Positions 1 through 11,800 of a stretch of 64,000 nt of DNA are shown here, piece by piece. The DNA lies in assembly GCF_022682495.2 (NCBI RefSeq), contig NC_071393.1, forward strand, positions 97,081,010 through 97,145,009, given 5' to 3'. The stretch is from Desmodus rotundus. Lineage: Eukaryota; Chordata; Mammalia; Chiroptera; Phyllostomidae. The position numbers were made by a program, and so were the translations under genes. Position 1 is the first letter of the stretch. Each line of letters begins with the position of its first letter. The notes under the pieces were generated by a model that worked only from the letters and a program-made list of their open reading frames with translations, did not search any database and was not told the origin of the DNA.

Positions 1-2560
1 AACTTAAAATATCCTATAAAATTGCATGTTTTAAAAACCACTCCATCCCTTTGGCTACCCAGGACCAACGCTATTTTAGATGTTGTTCATTTGTAAGGTG
101 AGGAGAATGATTACATGCACTATTTGGACGTCAAAATCTAACGGCACAGTGTTCTTGAGAAGGGAGAACTGAGTGCCGGAGAAGGTCAAACTGCTGATCG
201 AAATGCTGACAAAGTGGGAGAAAATTGGAAGACAGTGGAATAAACTATGAACTCTGCTAATGGTAACTGAGTTTTGTTTTGTTTGGTTTTTTTTGAACTA
301 TAGTAGAGAAGTACATTGTGCACTATATTGCTAAGGATCTGATTCTGTCTTGTAAAATAAATTCAAATATGTATTGTGAAACACCTGTATAAAACCATTT
401 TTGAAACAAGTGATCTACATGCCTGTTTTTTTTATTTGTTTTTGGTAGAATTATTTAAAAATAGGTTCAGCCAAACCCTTCCCAAGCTTCAGTTTTGTTT
501 TTAAATTTTCGTTTGAGGGTAATGAATAGGAAAGAAAGGTGACAGTTCTGCATCTCGCCTCTCCCAGAGCTCCAGGCTGCCTTCGTTCTCCAGCCACTTT
601 TGTCATTTTATGTTTCTTATTGGTAGGATTGAGCTTTGGACTGTAAGTCTTCCTTGATAACATTACAAATTCAATCAAAACTTCTTTGTCTTACTCAGTA
701 ATTGTGAATGAGTGCCTGGGCCAACCATGTGAAACTTAGCTTGATTTTGTGCTTTTAATAGAGTTGCTAAAATTGAGTTCTTGAGTTTAGGTAACTATTT
801 GACTTAAGGAACAGGCAGCAAATCCATTCCCTCAATTGAGAAAGAAGGGGGACGCTTTTGATGGAAGAACTCTGGCATGACATCACTTTTTCTGTCTACC
901 CTGATTGCTCTAGCAGGCCCCAGCCCCACTACCGGGAGGTTCCTCGCTGTGGGAACTTCAAACAAACAAAGCGAGCGTTGGTTTTGCTTACTTCCGGGAA
1001 GGGTTTTATTTCCTGATATTAATCTTGATTAATAACTGGTAATCATGAGAAACTTAGGTGTGATAGCACTGTGTGAAGTAAAATATGATTTGGGGGCCGT
1101 GGATCCCTAAATAACTGCATCGGGCAAGTGATTCTGCAATTAAAACCCCATGGGAACAGCGCCCTGTCTCCAGTCTCCACGGCAGCTCCTTTGTGGACAG
1201 GACCATTTGGGGCAAAGCGTTTCTGGTTTTGGAATGGGGCAGGGTAAGGAGAGAGTTGCTGGACCTTGGATTACACTTTGCTGGTTTTAGAAGCAACCAG
1301 TGATTAAACTAGTGAGTAGATGGATAAAAGTATAAACGACTTGTTTTTATGGTAGATTTTCTGTAAAAATCATAAATGTTCCTTTTCAGGCTAGCCAGAT
1401 GTACAACTGTACAGATGACGTTCTATTTTTCCTCACCGACTATGCTATAACATTAAAATGGGTTAAAGAAATTTAAACTCGCCTTTCGCTCTCTGACAAG
1501 TTAGTTATTACTAGCTCATAAGATTTTAAGCCGTGTGCTGCTGTGAAAATGCACAGCTGCGCTCTGGACACCCTCTCTGGAAAGTAGAAGCTCCTGATTA
1601 CGAGGGGCGCCTTGCAGGGCTTTCTCGTACAGCTCTGGCAGATTTGCCCCCATCTCCAAATGGGCTGGGTTGGATCGCATCCCCACCCCAAATGTGGGAT
1701 CTGAAATAAATACTACACTAGTAGTGTGATAGATATATTAATTTTTACAGCTGTCAAGTAAATGTGGTCTTTAGTCCTAGGTTTGTGGTGTGTTCATTTG
1801 TGTTAATGTGTAGGGAAGGGACATTATCTTGATGGTTATGGGGAGTGTATCTTGATGTGTGTGCAGGGGTGAGTATTGCTAAATCATTAACAGCTTTTCA
1901 TTTAGGGGTGAGTCACGTGATGAATGGCCTAATCAGAAAAATGAAGGAGCGAAGATGCAAGCTTTGCCAAGTGATGAAGTGAACAAGGTTTTGTATGTTT
2001 TTTATCAGGCGTTGTAAAATTTGTGCATGGCTTTTTTTTCGTCGTTGTTGCTTAGTAACTGGTAGAGGAGAAAATGTGACAGGAAAAACCCCCTCAGCTT
2101 TGCTAACCAATCTTTCAAAGGTGCATAGTTGGGGAGGAAAATCTGACTGGCCTAACGTGGTGAAAGAACCCGTCCTTGACAATATTCACCCCATCCTGCA
2201 ATCTTCCATGTAGAGGAACTAAATGGTTGTATTCTAGTAATTCACTGTGACTTATAACAAACCAGTGATGTTACCCTATTGTGCACTTTTGTCAAACCAT
2301 CTGTGTGACTTTAATAAACTTAGTAAACTTGCTGACTGCACCAGAGATCTGTTAGTGATTTATATATTGCATGACATTTTCTGTTTGAGTTTGACATGTA
2401 GAATCATTTTTAATTTCATGGCAATTGACAGTCCTAATAGCTCAGCTAATTTGAAACTAACAAAATTGCTGTGTAAAAGGAAAAATGGTGTTTGTGTTCA
2501 GTAAATGTTTTAAAAAAACTACCTTGAAGTTTGTGTCTTTATTGTTCAGTGTGCCTTGGT
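1..2560 (+). other. Possible 3' UTR tail of plus-strand neighbour (FEM1B expected by synteny)
   Basis: AT-rich, largely repeat-free DNA with no convincing reading frame. On the plus strand it carries AATAAA at 356-361 and 2313-2318, and AGTAAA at 2500-2505. The last is followed by a T/GT-rich stretch at 2526-2557, the usual layout of a polyadenylation site. In human the gene FEM1B lies tail-to-tail with ITGA11, so a FEM1B 3' UTR is the natural candidate. This is inference from synteny only, since no coding sequence is present. It could equally be plain intergenic DNA. Confidence 0.3.
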
Positions 2561-2689
2561 TGGGACGAAGTTTTGTTGAATTGATTTGAAAAAAGGTTGT
2601 CAAGAGTTATAAATGTGCATGGGGAAAAAATTCAGAGAGTAAAGAAAACCTCAAATGGTAAAAAAGAAAGAAAGAAAGAAAAAAAATTC

Positions 2690-3530
2690 CCTTTCCATCT
2701 CTGTTTCCCATTTGGACTCTTCAGAATAACTAGTTTTTTGAGTAGCTTCCCAGAATTTTTCTGTGCATATATGTACTTGTTTTCATTAAAAGAAATGCAA
2801 ATGGCTTTTACCTTTCCTCCACTATTCTGCATCTTGTCTTTTTAATTTTATATGTCTGATACATTTTTAAATTTTGGAATGTGTAGATTTAAAAAAAAAA
2901 AAAAGGTTTCATAGCAATTAATTCTACGGGTGGCCCTAAAATTTATTTAACCAGACTTTATTCTTGAACTTTTAGATTTCCAGTTTATTTATATTCCGAA
3001 TAATGCTTCAGTAAACACCTAATATACCATACTCATAGAACAAGTTCATTACTAGCACTAGAACTTCTGGTTAGTTACTAGTTACAATCTTGATAGGAGT
3101 TATCAAATTGCCTTCTATCTCCCTGTACCCTTATTGACATCAGATATTACCTAATCATTTAGTTTTTGTCAAGATGATTGATGAAAAATAGTACTTCATG
3201 GTTTTGATCTGTGTCCCTGTATTATGAATGAAGTCAACACTTTCATATATATTTACTGACCTTTTATATTTCTTTGGTTTCGTCTTGGGTTGTGGTCTTT
3301 TTCTTGTTAGAAATTTTTTTGGAAATTTAAGGAAATTTTCTTTGACATGTCACAGTTTGTAGTTTGTGTTTTGACTTTAAATATAGTAGTTTTCATAGCA
3401 GAAGTTTACATTTTTATATTGCCAAATTTATCTTTTTTTAAAAAGGGATCTGAGTTTTGTATTTTGCTTATTGTAAGGTTGTCTCCATGCCAAGATCATA
3501 AATCTTTTAATCTAGGGTTCCTTCTAGTCA
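2690..3530 (-). mobile_element. Old L1 (L1M-type) 3'-end remnant
   Basis: The AT-rich text resembles antisense L1M 3' sequence. It includes a degraded form of the 'ataatgctgcaataaaca' block near 3000, a 'caaattgcct' block near 3105 and a 'tttctttggt' block near 3270. It is degenerate, with no target-site duplication visible. Boundaries are approximate. Confidence 0.45.
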
Positions 3531-3964
3531 TTTAATGGCTTCTTCCTCCTATTTCTTTCCTTTTCCTCCTCCTTGTCCTTAGATGGTTCACAAAGCTTGT
3601 TGGCAAGCTTAGACAAAATTGTCCTTTCTAAATTGCCAGTGCTTTGTAAGTTTGTTGTACTTAGTCCATCCCAAGGGCAGGGCTGGGGTTTGCTCCTGCC
3701 TCAACAAGTGGGAACAAATTGTTGGAAATTAGCACTTAACACGCTCCTACTGTGTGCCGGTACTATACCAGGGATGTGCAAACAAGAAAGAAGGTTCCTG
3801 TCCTTGGTAAGCTTGTTGTCCAGCTTAATGCTCCTATTTGAAATCTGATTTTCCACTTTTCCTCAAATTGTGATTTTAATTTCCCAAGTAAAATTTTATG
3901 ATGTCACCTTTGACTCTGGCTTGGGCCACCTTCTGAAACATGTCTGAAAACAATTTGAGTTGCC

Positions 3965-4450
3965 ACTTGTTTTTTTTTAAATATAGTACTACTTGTTTTA
4001 AAAAGGATGGGATGCCATTCCTTAATGGAGTTACCCTATCTTATCAGTCAACAAAGAACATGAAAGACTGATAAGATAGGGTAACTCCATTAAGGAATGG
4101 CATCCCATCCTTTTTAAAACAAGTATTTTTCCGCTCATACCCTGCTGTAAGCCTCATGAGTTTGCTAGGTACATTTCAGCCTATATCACAGTGCAAAGTT
4201 TCAGAGCCCAGCTGCCAGGCTAACTCTCTTCACGCCAGACCAGCGGAGCTCCTCTGTTCTGTTTCGGTTTCTGTTTTGGAACACGCTGTCCTACTTTAGT
4301 GCAATGTCAAAGCTAATGGAATAGACGGTGACACAGAAGCACTCTGCAGTTTTTAGTGTAGTCGATCAAGCTCGCCTGCCCTTGGAGGAGAGCCTAGTTG
4401 ATGTTAATACTAATCTATGGATAATTTGGGGGATTTAAAAAAAAACAAGT
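3965..4450. repeat. Nested inverted repeats around a perfect 60-bp hairpin
   Basis: Bases 3990-4049 are the exact reverse complement of 4066-4125, giving 60-bp arms with a 16-base loop. An outer pair of 18-bp exact inverted matches (ACTTG + T9 + AAAT, 3965-3982 against 4433-4450) brackets it. The inner arms start with the same ACTTGTTTT motif. It looks like a fold-back or MITE-like element, or an inverted duplication made by template switching. I do not recognise the family. Confidence 0.75.
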
Positions 4451-4499
4451 AGTGCAAAGTAAAGGGCTGACATGAATTAGCTAAAAGTAAAAACAAAGC

Positions 4500-6750
4500 T
4501 AGTGTATCGTTGAGTGAAAACGGGATCATTCACCACGAAGGCACATCTGGTGGTGGAGAGACCTGGCCGCTTGTTTGGGGTGAGGGGTGGTTGCAGTGAG
4601 TCACTACGCCAGAAAAGGAGCATGAGCAAGCCAGCTGTTTCTGTTACAGGCTGCCGGGCATCTTGGTGCTTGAAGCCAGTGGGACTGACTCAAGTCTAGT
4701 GTCTTATTCTGGCTGAGTATTGACACTAAAAGTCTTGAGTACTGATGGAGATGGCAACTTGTAGCCTAAAGCCCTCTGGGAAAGGCAAGGTCCATACCTG
4801 CCGGGAGCTTTTCCACATTTGCCCTGGCAGAGTTACTCTGTTGTATTCAAGTCGACAGTGTGCCCATTCCATCTGCTGCCTGCCTTGTAAAGAAACTCCA
4901 CCTTAACAGAAGGGGAACCCAGAAACTCCACTGTTTGCACTGGAAGGAGGTCCATTTCGGTTTTTTTCTGGGGGGTTCGCCCATAGCTGCCACCAAGATA
5001 GGATCCAGGACAGCTAAGAAAGCCTGCACTGTTTCAGAAACTGACATTGACAATGAGAGCGTGGGTCTAGATCCCTGGTTCTCTTAAGTTTTAACGTGCT
5101 TGAAATTACCTCATAGATGCCGGATTTGGGAGGTCTGGGTGGAACTCCGTCTGTCATTTTGAGGTGGCTCTAGGACCCCGCTCAGAGAAGCTCAGCTCTG
5201 GATACATAATCTGCTTTAGGAGGCGCAGTTTGCCCTCTGTGCTTGCCTGCCCACACCATCTAATGCCAGAGAGAAGCAGTGCTCACACTGGACTTCTCCT
5301 TTCCAGCTCTCAGCTGGCTGGAACTGACACCACAATGGGTGTCCAGTTCCCTGCAGAACACGGACGGCATAAGGGCCCCAGGCCTCTCTCGAATCTACCT
5401 GCGGATTGCGCCTTAGCTTCTGTATCTTCTCCGAGGCCTGCCCCATCCCACACGGGCTCTCCCCTGTCAGAGTCAGCAGTGAAACCACCCAGAACACTGT
5501 GCATCTCATTTCATAACTTCTCGTTAGACAGTGAGCCTAGAACTTCAAAAATCCCCACAACCCATGGACGAAATTCTGAAGCCACCTTCTGTTGATACTT
5601 GGTTTACTAGAGCCAGACCTTGCCCCAGGCATGTTTTTCTCCCGGGCCCTTGTTCATTGCAGACTTGCTTAAGTATCACCTGGGTACCTGGAGGTCAGAG
5701 CAGTTTGTTTAGAGTGGTGTCTGGGATGAGCCAGTGATGCTTTAAAAAGACTGAACCATTTTTAAGTTACACTTCATGTTAACACTCGAGTTCAGCCCCT
5801 CACTCCATGATAAATAATTATTCTACTAGATGGAACGTTGCTAATAATGTCCACCTGTGAACCACAATATGAAGTTTAATGTTGACTTGAGGTGGTATTT
5901 TGGGTTGTGTGCCACTAAATGCCAAAATTGCTGTTCATCTTCCATCCCAGACAATAGCAAAAATCGGCAGCAAATCCCACTCTGGAGACTTGCTGGGGTG
6001 AGAGTGTCTTCTAAACTCCGGGCTGGAGCTGAGTTAATTTGAACAACATTGTGATGAGAGCACAGTTCCCATTACTCATCGTCAAAGGTCGTCGGTGCAT
6101 GTTAACCCCTTGTTTGTTTTCTAGCCTCTGTGTTCACTTGCCTGTTAACCTCAACGTCAGCATCAGGGGAACTTTGATCTCTCCCAACCAATTAAGTCTC
6201 CATCCCTGGGCTGGACCTTTGCATAGACAGCTTTCAAAGCTCCCAGGCAATTCTAATACACAGCACAGGCTGCGAAACTGCTCTAGCGTGAGGCTTTTGC
6301 TCCTCATGAAGATGCATCTTCTCTGCTTGCCCCACCAGGCACTCTTAAGACTAGTCTTGGATGTTTACACCCAGAGCAAATACATTTGGAAAGGAAAATT
6401 GGTAAGAGAAAGAGAGACACAATGCAAAGGGCTCGAAGATACAAGCCTCCCATTTTTTCCATCATTTCACCATTTAGTTGATCTTGGGGGCGGGGCATGG
6501 AGGGACTGTGGGGTCCTGGGGAGGGGCTGCCTCTGAGTCCACAGGCTGCAGTTCAGTGGCCCCGGGGCTGCATCTGACCTGCAGATACGTGTTTGGCCCG
6601 CCATGTGGTTGCACACGGTAATAAAAAAGTTCGAGAATGCCAATCTCAAAGTCAGGTTTCCACAAGAGGCATTCTCAGAATTGATGATTTTTGACTGGAG
6701 AATTAGTGGTTAATCAAACAAAACACTTTTGAGTGCAGGTTCATTGATTC
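4500..6750. other. Intergenic stretch without a recognisable gene
   Basis: Only short or overlapping frames without recognisable domains occur here. 6150-6290 weakly resembles a MER5-type hAT remnant ('agctcccaggcaattcta'). I see nothing else of note between the inverted repeat and the ITGA11 3' side. Confidence 0.5.
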
Positions 6751-7620
6751 TCCAGCAGGGTTGCTCCATTCATGGAAGTAATGACACAAATAAAATATTT
6801 TAAAATGCCTCCTTCAGGCTTTGTTTCATCACTTGAGAAAAGAAATATTCCCATAAAGAGTTATTTTATATAAATTTCCTTTGCTCCTTCACTAAGCCCT
6901 TCCGACGCCGGGCCAGAACGACAGTCTGTCGTGAGCCAGAGTGTCCCGGGCTTAATTAGCCCCGGTTTTGCTGCGGAGCCTAGGGCTTCTCTTACTTTCT
7001 CTGGCTCTGAGCGTCCTCATCTGTGGGCAAACAAGATGAAATAATGTCCGTGGTTCTACTTCTGGTCCTTGGGGCTACAATGGCATCAGAACACGAGGGA
7101 GACGATTTGGTCTCAGAGCAGATGGTGTGTGAAGGTGAAGGAACCCCGGGGTGTAAGATCGGCCCTGAAATGCCAGCTTGGAGAAGTCAGGGAGGCCTGA
7201 GAGGGGAGCGCTGGAACAAGGGGCAGAAGCTACAGTGACAAGTGGGTTCCAGCCATCCCAACTTGCCAAAGATGGAATGGCCGGCCTTGGGAGGGAGGGA
7301 GTGCGTCCCAGACCGGGCAGCCCCTTTGGAGAGGATGCTGCAGGGAGCAGGTGGTGGACAGGTCCCTCCCCAGCACCTACAGATAATGGTAAGGAAGCAG
7401 GGAGCCTTTCTTTTTCCCCATCCATCTCTTCTTCAAAGAAGAGCGTGCACTAGCCAGGGTGTGCCCTGCCCACAGAAAAGGGAAATCAGCGCCTTGTTTG
7501 TTTTTAAACACTGTATTTTTTTCTTAGTGTCTTAAAAATATTTACGACAGTAAAGGTCGTATTACGTAACGGGGAACAGATGCCTTTGACGTATCCCCTT
7601 TCGTTTCTACCTCAAAACAA

Positions 7621-7847
7621 GGTTAAGGCATAAATTACTCGGCTTGGGCACCAGGCGTGCCTCTTGTCCTGTGCCATCATCGGTAGTGCCACTTGTCCCA
7701 AGGGCGGGCGGATCAGATTTTCGCCACCAAGGGGTGTCCCTGCACCGGCCTTATTCAGTGCATTCCAGAGAGGACCCCTCAGCAGCGCGGGCCGAACCCT
7801 TTTCCGGTGCCCGGGTGAATGGAAGGGAGAGATGAGAGGCCATGTGT

Positions 7848-7880
<33 letters not shown>

Positions 7881-8165
7881 CGTGTGTGTGTGTGTGGGAG
7901 ACTCCCCACCCTCACACCGGTATGGGGCTGGCTGCACGGGAGGGCCGAAGGGAATGCTGAGCCATCGGGGATTGCGTCATGCACTCGCTTCCGGATGTAC
8001 TGGGAACAAAAGCAGCCGGTGGGGGGGGGGGGATGCAGCCGAGGGGGCGGGGCGGGCCGCGAGTGCGGCGGGGGAGTGTGGGTGACAGTGTGAGCATATG
8101 GGGGTGCCTCCCCATCTCTGGGTGGGCGACCCGTATCCCGGGTCCCAGCTGCCTGTCCGTCACAG
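7621..8165. promoter_or_regulatory. CpG-rich block (CpG-island-like) near the ITGA11 3' end
   Basis: By hand I count roughly three dozen CpG dinucleotides in about 545 bases of GC-rich DNA. That is an observed/expected ratio near 0.7, against strong CpG depletion in neighbouring introns. GC-box-like text (gggggcggggcgggccgcg, about 8044-8062) lies inside. A (GT)n run splits the block. It lies 0.6-1.1 kb beyond the ITGA11 stop, so it may be 3' UTR, an orphan CpG island or a cryptic promoter. Confidence 0.45.
7843..7896. repeat. (GT)n microsatellite
   Basis: About 54 bases of nearly uninterrupted GT/GC-GT dinucleotides inside the CpG-rich block. A run of twelve G follows at 8021-8032. Confidence 0.9.
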
Positions 8166-8739
8166 TCTCCGCGTCCCAGAGTCTTTCTTCATCCCTGGCC
8201 AGCAGCTCTCATCATCAAGCTCTTGGGCTCCAGGGACCCATCTCCTGCTTGGGGAAGGGTTAGGCGTGACTCAGGAGCCATCAGCAGCGTGGGGGGTGGG
8301 AGGGCAGTGCAGACAGAATTCAGATCTGCCATCCACTGGGTCCTGTGGGAACTAGAGGCCTGGTGTGTGCAGAGTGGGTCTGCATTTGCAGTCTTCCTCT
8401 GGGTTTCTTCTGAGGGTGGGGATGATTAGGAATTCCTAGCACCTTAGTGGTGGGGGTAGCAAATGCCCCTACAGAGCCTGGCAGAGGCTTTGGGGTGTGC
8501 CTTGGGAGGGGTCCCTTTATATCCCTAGGGATCTTTGTTGGAGGTGTCTCGGTTTCCCAGTAGGACAGTCCTTAAATCCGGCTTGAGTTCCCTTTGGAGG
8601 GAGCAGGCTCGGTTTCTCAGATGAGGTCGAGTGCAAAGCGAGCTGGCATCCTCTCTGCCCCAGCTGGGTGGGGCCAGTGGCCTGGGCCTGCATGCCACCT
8701 GGACCTGGCCCCCATCAACTCGCAGCCTCCTCAGGAGCC

Positions 8740-8811
8740 TCACTCCAGCGCTTTGGAGGTAGGGTCCAGGCTGGGCTCCCTCCTGCGCTTGGCACTTTTA
8801 AAGAAGCCGAG
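8740..8811 (-). CDS. ITGA11: ITGA11 exon 30, cytoplasmic tail and stop
   Basis: After a CCCCACAG acceptor the exon reads [20 protein letters not shown], then ALE and TGA, giving residues 1166-1188. The membrane-proximal GFFKS replaces the canonical GFFKR of most alpha subunits; human alpha-11 has GFFRS. The conserved GFF clamps the beta1 tail in the resting state. The basic KRRR run follows. The 3' UTR continues leftwards from 8739. I could not find a convincing minus-strand AATAAA, so its end is not set. Confidence 0.95.
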   Translation of the reverse strand, partial: LGFFKSAKRRREPSLDPTSKALE

Positions 8812-11800
8812 CTGTGGGGAGGCAGAGGCAGACATCTCAGGAGTGGGCAGAGTGGACACAGCCTAGCTCCCCTCACTGCTCTCTCTCCACTAATCCTCTT
8901 CAGTCTTTTTCCCTCAGAAGGATTCCAGAATACCCCAGGTCAGGATGATGACGACAAGTACTCTCCGTCCCTCCGCAGCTCACTTGTGAGCCTCACAACA
9001 GGCCACTTAATTGGCGAGGGGGCCCTGGAACAGACAGCCTGGGTTGGGAGGCAAGAAGCCATGCTGTGTGACCCTGCCGCGGTTAACACTCTTCTCTGGG
9101 CCTCCGCCAACCTTCTCTAGAACGGGAGGAGGGTGAGACCAGGCCTTCTTAACCTGAGGCTCAGAGACAGCGAAGGGCTTCAAGGGGCTTGTTAACAGCC
9201 TGACTTTGTGGGAGGAGTTCTGAGGTTGTGTGTATTGTACTCTCTTCTGATGAGAGGAAACCCTAGCTTTCATCAGGTTCTCAAGGGGACCTACAAAACG
9301 CCAGAAGCCATAGGATGAGTGCCCTCTGGTGGCCAATTGGTCAGGATGCTGCTCCCCACCCCTACCTTGTGGGGGGCCCTTACCTTCCACAGCGCCAGGA
9401 CCAGCAGGGCCAGCAGTAGGAGGCCCCCCAGTGTGCTGCCCACAATGATCCAGATGGGGATCTGCGAGTCTTCTTGCTTGGAGATCTCAAAGGTGATCTG
9501 CAGGGGGAGGAGGGAGGCTAGGTTAATGGCAGCCTGGGGCAGGGCCGGAGCACAGGAGACACCTGGCTCCTGGTGGGAGAGCTGCACCCCCTTCCTTAGG
9601 GAAAGAAGCTAGAAGGCTTATGGGTGCCACCCAGCCTGCAGAGGCCCCAGAACTCCCAGCCCCTGCCCAGTGGACACCTGAGTTACGTGACCCAGGTGGT
9701 CCTACCACCTCTTGGAGACATTTTCTGCTTCTCGTCTTATTTGCTGCTTCCTTGTTATCTCCCACACTTCTGCATGTTGGCGTGTCCCATGGTTCTGCCC
9801 AGGGGCCTCTTCCCTATCTGCAGTCACTCTCTGGTGAGCTCTGGGCCAGCGTACATGGCGGGCACCGTGGGCACAGTGCCCAGGGACCCACAAACATGGT
9901 CTAACATTTTTAAAATTAGAAGAAATAAATGAATATAATCTTGCATGGATTATATTTGTCTTTATATGCACATAGTCATGAAATGGTCATTTAAAATAGT
10001 TTTTTTTCATGTTGAACAATAAAAACATGCAAAAAAATTTAAAATAAAAAAGAAGTAGTTTTTTTCATGGAGGAAGGGGCCCCAAAGGCAAAAGTGCCCA
10101 GGGCCACGAAGGTCCCAAGGCAGCCCTGGGCGAAGTCAGTCAGGGCTGGAACCATCCGCCCTCTGACCACTCGCTTCTACTGCCTGCCTGGACTTTCTGA
10201 TGAATGCTAGACTCGTATCTGACCATCTCCCTGGCCTTCCTGGCACCTTTAACAGGCCCCCAAACAAACTCTTGAGCCTCCTCCTCACCCTCAAATCTAT
10301 TCCTTCAATGTCTTTTCCATCAAAGCGAATGTGCCTCCTTGCTGTTGCTCAGGCCAGAAACCTTGTATTTGCCTCACACCCACTCTGTCAGTAATGTCTG
10401 TCCATTTTATCTTTGAAACGCCCAAAAGGTGGCCCCTCCTCTCACCTCCAGAGCTACCTCCTGGGTCTGGGCACCCTCATCTCCCATCTGGAGACTGCAA
10501 TAGCCGCCTAACTGCCTCCCTGCTTCCGCCTCAGCTCCTGCAGTCTGTTCTCGGTGTGGCGTCCAGAGGAAGGCAGATCTGTGCTCTGCTCTGCTCAGAG
10601 CTCTAGTCCCCTCCCCACCTCACTCAGAGCGAAGCACAGAGTCCTCGCCCTGGCCTGCAGGGCCTGCACTCCCTGGGCCTGCTCAGTTCGATGACTCATC
10701 TCCCACTCTCGCTCTCGTTCTCTACACCGGCCTTCCAGCCACCTGGCCTCCCACATGCACACCTGCTGTAGGGCCTTTGCGTTGCGGTTCCCTCTGCAGG
10801 CATGGCGCATAGTCTCCGTCAGATGTCACTTGATTGGAAAAGCTTTCCCTAATCTCGCTGTTTGAAGTAGTGCCCCCTGAGTCTCCGCCCTTACATGCTT
10901 GCATTGTTCCCTTTTTGTTGGCAGACCTCACACCACTTTACACTGTATACACAGGGATGGGCAAATGTAGGTTTATAGATGTTCGTATGAAAAATAATAT
11001 AATAAGTAGTAATATAAGAAATAAACTGTATTTTGCATACTCACAACTGTAAACCTACTTTGCCCACCCTGTATTTATGTTAGTTGTCTTCTTTCCCACC
11101 TGGAATGTCAGGACAGCTGGGCCTTTATCTGATTTGCTCACTGCTCTATCCTCAGTGCCAGGCACTGTGCCTGGGGCAGAGGGGGAAGCTCAGTCAATGT
11201 GTTGAATGACTGACTGATTGACTGAACCCTGAGGGACAGCGTAGTAGAGTCCTGGCCTGGCCACTGAGTCCTGTTTAACTTGAAGCAAGTCACTGATCCC
11301 CTTCTGCCTTACCTCCCACAGCCTCAGTTTCCATATCTGAAAAATGGGGGCGGTGGAACATACCTCACAGATAACATACAAAGTGTCCATTACAATGCCT
11401 GGCACATAGTTAGGGCTCAACAAGTCACAGGTCCCTTGCTGCCTTCCCACCCCTGGCCCCTAGCACACAGCTGAGCCAACAGAAGCTTACATCTGGGGTT
11501 GCTGGATTCAGAAAGAGAAGTGAGGCATCCAGAAGGCACAATGGAGTTTTTTGGGGGGGTGGGTGGGAATGGAAGGAGGAGGAGAATTCATTTGAAGACA
11601 TGAACAGGTGTGGAGAGGGGTGGTCTGTGTGTGTGCGTGTGGGTACCTGCACCACGCCTCTTCTCCCTGGGTCACCTGGAAAGTTCTAACGCATCTCTCA
11701 AGATTCAGTTCAAGCGGGCTCTCTCCAGAAAGCTTTCCTTAGTTTGACTACCTCTCCCTCCCCCACTCCCAGCCTGTCCTCGTTCCTCTGTCTGCCTAAG

